Shown here piece by piece: positions 27,952 to 36,727 of a DNA stretch of 64,000 nucleotides. Source of the stretch: a candidate division LCP-89 bacterium B3_LCP (GTDB taxonomy: Bacteria; Electryoneota; B3-LCP); contig NJBN01000014.1 in NCBI GenBank assembly GCA_005223185.1, positions 1-64,000 of the forward strand, read 5' to 3'. Below the pieces are notes generated by a model, which saw only the letters and a program-made list of their open reading frames with translations, ran no database searches and was not told the origin of the DNA. The stretch's first letter is position 1, and every line of letters starts with the position of its first letter. The translations under genes were made by a program, and so were the position numbers.

Positions 27952-30900
27952 CTACTTGGGCACGCAGACGAGACGGAATCCAGTGATCGATTCCCTGGCG
28001 CTTTGAATTCGTCTGGTTCGTTTCGTGCAGGTCAAGTACTTGGGATCTGTGGTTTCGTAACTGCCGCCGCGGACGATCTTCTCCTGGCCAAACATCGGTC
28101 CTTTGGGATCGGTGACCTGCGACGATGGGTAATAGTCGTACCAATCCTGACACCATTCCTGGACATTACCGTGCATATCGTAGAGGTTCCAGCCGTTAGG
28201 TTGTTTTTGGGCGACAGGATGAGTTGTCCTTCCCGCATTAGCACCATACCAAGCATAATCACCTAACATAGCGGGATTATCTCCAAAGGAGAACCGCGTA
28301 TTGTTTCCGGCTTTGCAGGCATGTTCCCATTCGGCTTCTGTAGGAAGGCGATAAGTATTGTTCGGATCTAAACCGTTCAGCTTTATAAGAAAGTGCTGGA
28401 TCTCCTCTTGGGACACATTTTCAACCGGATTCTGCTGATTCCCCTGGAAAAATGAGGGATTCGATCCCATGACTTCAATCCATTTTGACTGTGTAATTTC
28501 GTGGTTTCCCATCCATATCATTCTAGTAAATTTAACTTGATGTTTCGGCCTTTCATCCAGATTCAAACCCTTCACGTTTGATTCGTATCCCATTTCAAGA
28601 CTGACAGAAGGCACCCAGACAAACTCCATCCCAGAAAAGGTTCTTTTAATACCTGCTTTCATCCACTGGTAGGATTCTTCGCGGTAATTCAGAGCATCCG
28701 GATAGTTCGCTGGTTTCTTATCGATTTGCTTCCCAAGCTCAATAACTTCACCCCATTTTTTATAGGCTTCTTCGTAGTTTTTTACTGAAAACAGTTCTTG
28801 AGCTTTGTTATATTCCTGCTTGAAGAGACTAAACAACTCGAGTTGCGCGATAGCATGGGTACGCTGTTGCCTGGCTTTTGAGAGACTGGTTGGAAGGGGT
28901 TTTACTTTTTCCCCTGTTGCAATGGCAGATTTAAAAGCTGCAATAGCTTCATCATAACGAGCGGCTTTCAGAAGCTGTTTAGCTCTGCTGAAGGTTGTCT
29001 CATATTCCTGCTTGAGGCGTTCATTCTCCTGGATCTTGTGAACAACTTCATCTTTTAGATCCTTAGCGTTTTGCAGGTCTGTGGGTATAGGATCCATTCT
29101 CTCTGCGGTTCCAATTGCCTCGGTTAATTTATCCACAGCCTTTTGCCAGCTCAGTGGATCTTCCGCACGTGCCAGTGGTATGGCTTCGTCGTAAAGGCGC
29201 TTGTACTTCCAGTATCTCACAATCTGAGTGTCGAGATGTTCTTTCAGCGCACTGGTTTGGGCGAGGTCGGTCGGTTGGGGATTCATTTTGTTCGCGATAG
29301 TGAGTGCAGAATCCACTTTTGTCCTGGCAACTTCCCAATCATCCGGATCGGTCGAGTTGCGAAGCGGTTTAGCTTCTGCCACCAGTTCTGTATATAACTG
29401 ATAATTGGCAATCTGTATTTCTACTACTTGCTTCAGGATCAGAATTTCCGATAAGTTCGGTGGCATGGGATTCATCTGGTGGGCGATATCGATCGCGGAG
29501 GTGAATTCTTGCGCGGCCGCCTTCCAAACTTCGACGTCTTTTGATTCACGCCAGTGCTGCGCTTCCTCGACAAGCTTTGTGTATTCCTCAAACCGGCTGA
29601 TTTGTATTTCTACTTTCTCTTTCAACTCTTCCAGGTAAGCGTACTCAGAAAAGCTGACTTTCATCTCTTTCGCGGTTTGGATAGCGCTATCCAACTTTAC
29701 AATAGCCAGCGACCAGTTCTTTGGATTAGGCGACATTTGTAGAGATTTGGCCTCCTCAATAAAATGTTCGAACGCGTGATAGGATATAATGCGGGTCTCT
29801 AACTTCTGCTTTAAATCTTCCACCTTGGAATAATCGGAAGGTGCTGGATCCATTTGAGTGGCAAAATTCAGTGCTTCGTCACACAGTACTACTGCCTGCT
29901 CCCAGTCCAGAAGCTCTAGCGATTGCTCGAAATCTTCCGCCCGTGAGACGATTTCCTGGTACTGTCTGTACACCCTAAGTTGGCTCAGCAGACTCTGTCT
30001 GATTTCGATAATTTCAGTTAAATCCCTGGGTCTTTTCTTCAGGCTATCAGATAAAATGATAGCCTCATCGTACTTAGTGACAGCTTTCTCCCAATCTTCA
30101 TAATTTTTTGACTTTATCAAACGGCTGGCATTTTTTACAAGTTGTTCATAACGATCTATTAGATCTTTTGAGCTCGAAGCGACTTGAACCTGAGGGGAGG
30201 GAGGTGCGGGTATGACTTGCATGATAATAGTTATTATGCTTACAAGCAGAATAAGCGCTAGAACTATCAATACTATGGTAGCTGAAGATAGCTTCTTAGA
30301 TTTACTCTCCTCACCTGGATCGACAACAGGTGGGATTTTACCGCTTGAAGTTTCCGGTCTTTGCCCTAACCGTGGTTTGTATCCCTCGTCCTCCAAGAAC
30401 TGCTGGACCTCCTCTAACGTCGCTCGTTGGTTTGGATCTTTCCGTAGCATGGAAGAAATAATACGGTGGTATTTTTCCTGTAGCTTTGCTTGAATCTTCC
30501 GCTCCGGATCCTCGTTCATCTTTTTCTGCAAGATTTCCGCATCGGTTTTCCCTTTGAAAAGACTTTCCCCGGTAAGCATTTCAAACCATATCAATCCAAG
30601 CGAATAAATATCCATTTGGGGAGTAGGACAATCACCTGAGTGATGTTCTGGAGACATGTAGGGAAAAGTGCCGTAAGCACCGATAGTTGTGCTGTTCGAT
30701 GACAATTCCTTCGCAACCCCGAAATCGCAAACGACGACTTGCATATAGTCCCCGTCCCGGAATAATATATTTTTTGGTTTTAGATCGCGATGAATCACTC
30801 CTTTCTTATGAGCTGCCTCCAAAGCTTGGCAAACCTGTGCTATAATCGTGGTGGCAACCGATTGCTCGGGTTTTTTCTTCTTCTCCAGATAGTCCGATAA

Positions 30901-31326
30901 ATCGGTATTGCCTTGAACGTACTCCAGCTCGATAAAGGGGATGTCTATGACACCCATATGCAGGTCGTCGGCTTGGTAAATTTTAACGATGGGTGACTCG
31001 GGATAATCGCCCTTGATCGCCTTGAGGATTTCAGCTTCGCGATTGAATTTATTTATAATTTCAGTTTCCGCGAGTCGTTCTTTATGTAGAATTTTGAGTA
31101 TGCATTCACGTTCTTCTTTGGTGTTATAAGCGTAGTATATTGCGCACATACCACCTACCTTGGGCTTTCCATTTTTACCTAGGAGCGGCCTGACATTTCG
31201 GTAAGTGCCAATATCGGTGCTTACATCATCTTCCCTTCGTCGCCGAAATAAAATGGTTCCCATTATCGCTAACACTACTAGGAGCAATAGTACCAGGATA
31301 ACGACTAAGAGAGTATTCACGTACAT
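27952..31326 (-). CDS. Transmembrane Ser/Thr kinase with repeat stalk and C-terminal FGE/lectin-like domain
   Basis: 1124 residues. N-terminal helix (about 5-26), then a Hanks-type kinase domain (about 42-312) with ATP-site K78, catalytic HRDLKPKN (179-186), DFG (201-203) and SPEHH; all key residues are kept. A second helix (347-372) leads to an extracytoplasmic stalk of about six or seven 63-residue helical repeats (pattern YxxLVxxA...W..A..K...AI..A..M.P.P.DL). The last 250 residues are an FGE-sulfatase/C-type-lectin-like domain (YRLPTEAEWEHAC, LYDMHGNVQEW, GFRLV) with only one Cys in the catalytic region (YLTCTKR), so probably a sensor. The same stalk repeat occurs in the FHA protein two genes upstream. 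Start ATG with GAGGA upstream. Confidence 0.92.
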   Translation of the reverse strand: MYVNTLLVVILVLLLLVVLAIMGTILFRRRREDDVSTDIGTYRNVRPLLGKNGKPKVGGMCAIYYAYNTKEERECILKILHKERLAETEIINKFNREAEILKAIKGDYPESPIVKIYQADDLHMGVIDIPFIELEYVQGNTDLSDYLEKKKKPEQSVATTIIAQVCQALEAAHKKGVIHRDLKPKNILFRDGDYMQVVVCDFGVAKELSSNSTTIGAYGTFPYMSPEHHSGDCPTPQMDIYSLGLIWFEMLTGESLFKGKTDAEILQKKMNEDPERKIQAKLQEKYHRIISSMLRKDPNQRATLEEVQQFLEDEGYKPRLGQRPETSSGKIPPVVDPGEESKSKKLSSATIVLIVLALILLVSIITIIMQVIPAPPSPQVQVASSSKDLIDRYEQLVKNASRLIKSKNYEDWEKAVTKYDEAIILSDSLKKRPRDLTEIIEIRQSLLSQLRVYRQYQEIVSRAEDFEQSLELLDWEQAVVLCDEALNFATQMDPAPSDYSKVEDLKQKLETRIISYHAFEHFIEEAKSLQMSPNPKNWSLAIVKLDSAIQTAKEMKVSFSEYAYLEELKEKVEIQISRFEEYTKLVEEAQHWRESKDVEVWKAAAQEFTSAIDIAHQMNPMPPNLSEILILKQVVEIQIANYQLYTELVAEAKPLRNSTDPDDWEVARTKVDSALTIANKMNPQPTDLAQTSALKEHLDTQIVRYWKYKRLYDEAIPLARAEDPLSWQKAVDKLTEAIGTAERMDPIPTDLQNAKDLKDEVVHKIQENERLKQEYETTFSRAKQLLKAARYDEAIAAFKSAIATGEKVKPLPTSLSKARQQRTHAIAQLELFSLFKQEYNKAQELFSVKNYEEAYKKWGEVIELGKQIDKKPANYPDALNYREESYQWMKAGIKRTFSGMEFVWVPSVSLEMGYESNVKGLNLDERPKHQVKFTRMIWMGNHEITQSKWIEVMGSNPSFFQGNQQNPVENVSQEEIQHFLIKLNGLDPNNTYRLPTEAEWEHACKAGNNTRFSFGDNPAMLGDYAWYGANAGRTTHPVAQKQPNGWNLYDMHGNVQEWCQDWYDYYPSSQVTDPKGPMFGQEKIVRGGSYETTDPKYLTCTKRTRRIQSARESITGFRLVCVPK

Positions 31327-31408
31327 CGCTACGTCCTCACGATCTTGGTTGTTGACTTCGCAATGGAAAGCTGAAATTAAAGGATATCAACAGCCAGGTT
31401 GATATGTT

Positions 31409-32746
31409 TTACTCGGTTGTATTTATTTTCTCAATATTGCTCTGGTATTCTTTATCTCCCATACGTACGATCAATTGCAGTTCCCATTGAGCATCTGACA
31501 AATTCGAAGTACCGATCGGTATTCGGGTCACAAGTAGAATCACATTTGTGCTTCCGGGCCAGGCATCTCCAAGTTTGAAAACGATAGTATCCTGAGCGCT
31601 TTCGACACTATTGAGGTTATCAGCCTCGCTCGGTTTAACCGCCGAAGACAGTTCTGCGCCATCTACTCTATCAGGTTCTTCATCATGGGTAGATTCTGTC
31701 TTACTGATCAGGATTCCGTCAGTTCCTGTATCAGCGCTTACCGGCGATTCAGTGGCAAGCATGTCATTCGCCGGCTCTCGCTGAGGAAAAATATTTTCGC
31801 GATCTATAACAATAACTATGGCAGCGATTAATATTACCGCCACAATTAGATTGAGGATCAGAAAGGTGTTGGATCTCCTTTTTAAACGTCTTTTTGCAGG
31901 GATAACTGTTGTGAAGTCCCTTGAGCGCATTACATCAATGTCCGTCTCATCGGGCAATAAAATGCTTCTACGCGGGAGATTACCGATCTCAATTAAAACT
32001 ATCGTGATATTGTCAGTAGAGCCTCTTTGATAGGCAATGCTAATCAGGTTATCAGTAGCTGTTTCGAGATCGGTGGTGCCGAAAATGTGATTTTCCATAT
32101 CATGGTCGAAAACCAGTGGATTGACCATACTTCCAACCAGTCCATCGCTGCAAAGTAGATAAACCTGGGAATAGGAAAGAGGGATTTCGATGATGTCGGG
32201 TTGAGAATTACCCCCCTCGCCCAGATTCCTCACCAGCGCGGTAGCGAGACTGCGTAATTCGGCACTGGAACTAACATTCTCGAGTGTGTAAATGCCCCGA
32301 TCAATCCCGTCCTGAATCGCGGTGTGATCAACCGTCAGTTGGGTGGTGCTTAACTCATCGATTTGGTAGGCTCTGCTATCACCAATATTTGCGATCCAGA
32401 CGGATTCTTCAGACACCGCAGCCAAGACCAGAGTAGTTCCCATATCTGACAGCTCCGGGTGTGTCACACAGTAAGCAATTAAGCGCTTTTGAATTGATTC
32501 AGTTGTATGTGTAATCCAACTGCGGATGGCTTTGTTATTTAGGGGAGGAGACTTCACGGCCTTGTCAATTTCATCGATAGCCAGGCGGCTGGCTATACTG
32601 CCTCCGCTCTGACCACCCATTCCATCGCAAATAGCAACAACAGCGTGGAGGCAGCCCCGAGAACGTTTAAAAACCTTATGAAGATAAGCATCCTCATTCT
32701 CCGGTCTGCGTCCCGCTGTGCTGAATCCGTAACTTCGTATCTCCAT
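31409..32746 (-). CDS. Transmembrane PP2C-family Ser/Thr phosphatase
   Basis: 445 residues. The cytoplasmic PP2C domain (1-256) keeps the metal-binding and catalytic signatures: NEDAY near 18, DGMGG at 41-45, GDSRAY at 122, SDG at 200-202 and TDNITIV near 244. After a basic linker (KRRLKRRSN) comes one transmembrane helix (294-314) and a roughly 130-residue extracytoplasmic tail with a beta-rich end (DAQWELQLIVRMGD). It should reverse phosphorylation by the kinase encoded 82 bases downstream, and it follows the FHA gene by eight bases. The trio is a complete write/erase/read phospho-signalling set. Confidence 0.92.
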   Translation of the reverse strand: MEIRSYGFSTAGRRPENEDAYLHKVFKRSRGCLHAVVAICDGMGGQSGGSIASRLAIDEIDKAVKSPPLNNKAIRSWITHTTESIQKRLIAYCVTHPELSDMGTTLVLAAVSEESVWIANIGDSRAYQIDELSTTQLTVDHTAIQDGIDRGIYTLENVSSSAELRSLATALVRNLGEGGNSQPDIIEIPLSYSQVYLLCSDGLVGSMVNPLVFDHDMENHIFGTTDLETATDNLISIAYQRGSTDNITIVLIEIGNLPRRSILLPDETDIDVMRSRDFTTVIPAKRRLKRRSNTFLILNLIVAVILIAAIVIVIDRENIFPQREPANDMLATESPVSADTGTDGILISKTESTHDEEPDRVDGAELSSAVKPSEADNLNSVESAQDTIVFKLGDAWPGSTNVILLVTRIPIGTSNLSDAQWELQLIVRMGDKEYQSNIEKINTTE

Positions 32747-32754
32747 TGATCAGA

Positions 32755-34281
32755 TTAACGCTCCCTATAAATCAAACTGACGTTTCCCATCTTAATTCTG
32801 TCTCCTTCATTTAACTCTCGCTCCTCGTTGACTTTCATCTCTACGTCGTTGAAAATCGTTGCATTGCGGTCTGGATCATTTGGATCAGGGATGTTAATGA
32901 GGGTGTATTTCCCCTTATTGTATTTCATCCGAGCCTGCCGTTTAGATACCGTTTGATCCTCGAGTTGAATGTGAGACATGACGGAACCTTTAAGTCGCCC
33001 AAAGGTATACTCCAGTTTGTGATCCTGAATCCCACGCGGGCGAAAGATGGGAATCTCCTTAATCTCTTGACCACCCTCTACCTCAAAGCGGCCAGGCATC
33101 AGTTTGACGGTTTCGTTTTCAATGGCCTCTTTCGTCGGTAGGGGAACTCTGATCTTTTGCGTTTTATCGAAGGCGGTGATAACCGACTCTTCGTCAGTGG
33201 CACTCAATTTCATTCGTTCTCGGATCAGAACAAAGATCAAGACCGCTAATACGATGATCAATGCACCGATCAGTAAAATCAGCAGCCAGTTGGTTTCAAT
33301 CTTTTTACCAGCTTCTCCAAGCTTGGCAGAGGCGTTGCTCAAATTGTGCGGGGGTGAATCAAGTTGATTTCCCAATACCATGACCTCCTTCCATTTGGCC
33401 ACTACTTTTTCCCAATCCCCGCGACTACGTGCGGCCGCATGCAGCACTTCTGCATCCGCAAAGCTACGCTGGTACTCAATATCCTTCTCTGAATGGGATT
33501 GTGCTTCTTTAAGCTTCGCCTTGGCGATGTGCAGGTTTTCCGGTGAAGGTTTGATTTCTTCCCCTAGACGGACAACCTCATTCCATTTTGCTGTAACTTC
33601 CTTCCAATCTTGGAAATCAGTTACCGTAGAGTGTAGTTTTTCAGTCTCTTCAAAGAGGCGCCAATAATTAAGCTGGGATTCAATTTCCTGGAGGTAAGAT
33701 TCAGCCTCTTTTACTTTGGCCTGGGCGATGTGACCTGTAGCCGGTTTAGGATCCAATCGATTCCCCAATGTAAGAACGTCATTCCACTTCCTAATTACAT
33801 CCCGTAGTGAAATCGCAACGTCTTCAAAATCATCAAGATGTTGATACTTCTTGGCGGTATTGCATTGTTTTAATACTTCGGCATGCACTTTTTCAATATC
33901 ATCGAATGAGGCGCGGTACTTACGCTCGTCACTCTCGGAAATGAGTTCTCGTGACACTTCCACAATCCAGCGTTCACCGGTCATCTCATCAACAGAAACG
34001 ACCCCTTCTACCTTAAACTCCTTGCTGATTTCAGGATAAGAATCCCTGGTCACAACTTTAACAGTATCTGTCCAGTTATCCCGCAAGATATAAGCCCTCA
34101 TGTTGGCCCCCATCGGTGCGCTGCTGTAGTGAGTAACTACCCCATAGACCGTAACAGGGGAATGATCTAAAGCACCAATGTAGATACTGTTGACCACGCG
34201 CACATTGGATTGAGATTGCACGTTTGATGCTACTGTGAAGGTAATTAAAAGCACCAGTGAAAAGCATGTAGTGATTTTCAT
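32755..34281 (-). CDS. Transmembrane FHA-domain protein with OB-like and stalk repeats
   Basis: 508 residues. Signal peptide (1-22), an OB-fold-like segment (about 27-115, YGVVTHYS...AYILRD), three copies of the 60-residue helical repeat also found in the kinase stalk (135-325; e.g. WKEVTAKWNEVVRLGEEIKP), a transmembrane helix (331-353) and a cytoplasmic FHA domain (about 412-508). FHA signatures: TFGR, a Ser-rich loop, VSKRQA in place of the common VSRxHA, and INIPDP...NATIFND. FHA domains bind phosphothreonine, so this is the likely reader of kinase output. Shared stalk repeats suggest direct contact with the kinase outside the membrane. Start ATG with AGGAGG upstream. Confidence 0.88.
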   Translation of the reverse strand: MKITTCFSLVLLITFTVASNVQSQSNVRVVNSIYIGALDHSPVTVYGVVTHYSSAPMGANMRAYILRDNWTDTVKVVTRDSYPEISKEFKVEGVVSVDEMTGERWIVEVSRELISESDERKYRASFDDIEKVHAEVLKQCNTAKKYQHLDDFEDVAISLRDVIRKWNDVLTLGNRLDPKPATGHIAQAKVKEAESYLQEIESQLNYWRLFEETEKLHSTVTDFQDWKEVTAKWNEVVRLGEEIKPSPENLHIAKAKLKEAQSHSEKDIEYQRSFADAEVLHAAARSRGDWEKVVAKWKEVMVLGNQLDSPPHNLSNASAKLGEAGKKIETNWLLILLIGALIIVLAVLIFVLIRERMKLSATDEESVITAFDKTQKIRVPLPTKEAIENETVKLMPGRFEVEGGQEIKEIPIFRPRGIQDHKLEYTFGRLKGSVMSHIQLEDQTVSKRQARMKYNKGKYTLINIPDPNDPDRNATIFNDVEMKVNEERELNEGDRIKMGNVSLIYRER

Positions 34282-34438
34282 TATAGCCTCCTATTTATCT
34301 GAAAACATGTCCTTACACTCGCCATGGTACACAATGGTTCGGACCGCACTGCTTGCTGTCTGGATCTTCTCGTTATCGCTGTTTGTCCATATGAAATGGG
34401 GCAGATTGTTTCAGAGTGATTCTGAACTCTTGAAACGC

Positions 34439-36601
34439 TTAAAAATCGACGCTAAAACGTAATCCTACTCCGTTTTGGATTGGTACGATGCCCCATTGGG
34501 GTTTAAATTTGGGTAATGCCAGTTTACCTCTGTTTGGTACTCTTTGATCATTGGCAAATAGCGTTTCCGTTTCCGGATTCCAGAGGATCAATCTATAACC
34601 GGCGTGAAGCACAAATATCGCCGAGAGACCGAGTAATATATTCTTTTCCACCTCCAGGCGGTTTTCAATTTTTGGGTAATCAGAGTAATCATCCAGAAAA
34701 GCCATATAACCATAAGTTCCCGCGCACGCTAATGCGACTCCAAAACTGGTCCAGGTCACCAGTGAATTTTCCCGATATTCGTATTGCCTGAATTGAGCCT
34801 TGCGCTCCAACAGGTTGTATAATCCACCCGCAAGCAGATACCCCGCGAAGAATACCCCAGCGCGAGTATACTTATTTTTCGCCTCTAGGTAATAATCATC
34901 GGGCCATACCAGCTTTTCAAAGCCTGCCAGGCAGCAATAGAGTGATGCACCATGGAGAACTTCCTTGATGCCGTCATATACATCAGAAAAAGGGGGCGGA
35001 ACCTGATTTTTATATACCTCATATATCTCTTTCAATTGTACATCGTCTAGACTGAAATATTCCTTGTGTGTGCTATAGGCAAACGCTGTCTCAGCTAACC
35101 ACTTTTTCTGTGAATAATTACTCCTGTCAGTGAAAGTCTCATAAAACCTTTCACCGGCTTTCTCTTCAATTGATTTATGAAAGAAGAGAATGTTGTTACG
35201 TCCTGCTTGCGAGTTTTCTTCCATCTTGTTGATATAAATCTTAAAATTTGGCCGGCTTTGGAAAATCGTCTCCGCACCTTCCCAGAACCAGTAGTTCTTT
35301 TGAAAAAGATATATAAGTCGATCTGAGTCTTCAAAGGCATTTATGTAATATCCCGCGGCTAAATCCCGATAAATTGTGGAGAAAAAATCTTTATCAGGTT
35401 TACTGCTTGGCTCAAGGTAGGATTGGACTTTAGCCAAGCCGCTGTACGCCTTCTTCCATTGATCAACTTTTCTCTTGAGTGTCGTGTATTTCAGCTTCCA
35501 GTAGGGTTGCAGTTCCTCTTCTTCCATCAAGATAGCGCCGAGCTCTCGTTGAAGATCAGTGTATATCTGATGCTCTGCTTTAACTTTGTCGATAGTCTTC
35601 CTGGAGAAGACTTGCCTTCCTGAAAGAACCTGATACTCATATTTCCGGAATTGGTTGCTGAAACCTTCGACTCGGATTGCGTTCTGATCTGCGAGAGCGA
35701 TGAGTTCTTCTGCTTTGCTAATATCATCAGACTTTTTCGTCAAAGCACTTCGATATTCCTGAAAGGTTGTACTGGTATTATAATAAACATCGTACAAACG
35801 GTTATAGACTATCGGATTTGTTTGCTTATAAGCCCTTTTCGCTTCCAATGCACTGCTTTTAATAGAATTGAAGTTAGGTTCGTTAGTGGCATCAGACCAA
35901 GCCGCCTCTGCTCGGTGCAAGAACGAATCCCCCCTCTTTTTGTTGCTGCAGACTTTTAAAATGAGGGATCTGTTATTCTGAACGCTATTATAAATATCCT
36001 GACTTACCAGGTCTTGGTATTCCCGGTCTTGGTATTCGCGATCTTTGGAATTAAGATAGTCTTTTGCAGCATCAATTTTATCAAGTTGTTGTTCAACAAA
36101 CTCATGGTCGAGAAAAATATCTGTTTCAGGTTGCACAACCATTTCTGCCAACTGCGCTTTCAAGTTCTGATATTTATCTTCCAGAAGATCGAGCACCTCA
36201 AATTTCCGTGTGGTATTTCCGGTTATCTCCACCATGCTAACCGCTTCCCTGTGATTCCTCAAACTCAACTCTACAAGAACCAAAGCCAGTTTATAGGGAA
36301 TGTACATATCCGTCGGATTCTGCTTTCGCGCTTCTAGCAATTCAATCCTAGCCTGTTCGAATTCACCCAATTCTATATAACATAATCCAACCATCTTAGA
36401 TATGTTATCCGAGCCTGTGTACCCCCCATCCCTCGCTGCCATAAAGTAAGCAAGCGCTTCAGGAAACAATTTCTGATCAAAGTATTCCTTACCGATTCTT
36501 AGCGATTTCTCGGTGTTCTGTGCAAAAGCAGACCCTGAAAATCCTGATAGTAATAGGATCAAACATTGTAGTAACCAAAGCTTAAGACTCGCTTGCTTCA
36601 T
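34439..36601 (-). CDS. Exported TPR protein with membrane-associated C-terminal region
   Basis: About 720 residues, signal peptide about 1-28. TPR units lie at about 32-120 (ALAYFMAARDGG, GLCYIELGEFEQARIEL), followed by long helices with an in-frame tandem duplication (REYQDREYQD). From about 590 there are three or four hydrophobic stretches (AGVFFAGYLLAGGLYNLL, SFGVALACAGTYGYMAF, LLGLSAIFVLHAGYRLI), and the end (GVGLRFSVDF) looks like a final outer-membrane-type beta strand, as in small anchoring domains of FCB TPR proteins. Start: ATG 36601 with AGGAG; GTG at 36604 is one codon earlier. Role unknown; it could link the signalling set to the envelope. Confidence 0.65.
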   Translation of the reverse strand: MKQASLKLWLLQCLILLLSGFSGSAFAQNTEKSLRIGKEYFDQKLFPEALAYFMAARDGGYTGSDNISKMVGLCYIELGEFEQARIELLEARKQNPTDMYIPYKLALVLVELSLRNHREAVSMVEITGNTTRKFEVLDLLEDKYQNLKAQLAEMVVQPETDIFLDHEFVEQQLDKIDAAKDYLNSKDREYQDREYQDLVSQDIYNSVQNNRSLILKVCSNKKRGDSFLHRAEAAWSDATNEPNFNSIKSSALEAKRAYKQTNPIVYNRLYDVYYNTSTTFQEYRSALTKKSDDISKAEELIALADQNAIRVEGFSNQFRKYEYQVLSGRQVFSRKTIDKVKAEHQIYTDLQRELGAILMEEEELQPYWKLKYTTLKRKVDQWKKAYSGLAKVQSYLEPSSKPDKDFFSTIYRDLAAGYYINAFEDSDRLIYLFQKNYWFWEGAETIFQSRPNFKIYINKMEENSQAGRNNILFFHKSIEEKAGERFYETFTDRSNYSQKKWLAETAFAYSTHKEYFSLDDVQLKEIYEVYKNQVPPPFSDVYDGIKEVLHGASLYCCLAGFEKLVWPDDYYLEAKNKYTRAGVFFAGYLLAGGLYNLLERKAQFRQYEYRENSLVTWTSFGVALACAGTYGYMAFLDDYSDYPKIENRLEVEKNILLGLSAIFVLHAGYRLILWNPETETLFANDQRVPNRGKLALPKFKPQWGIVPIQNGVGLRFSVDF

Positions 36602-36727
36602 CACTTCTCCTCCTTTTGCCCTTTTGTAAGGTAGTTGTTGAGATCAACACTATTGCAAGGGTTAACATTTACCCTGACTATTCCTCTGTAATAATCGCAA
36701 TCCTCCTCTGATAGCCCTCAAAGCTCC

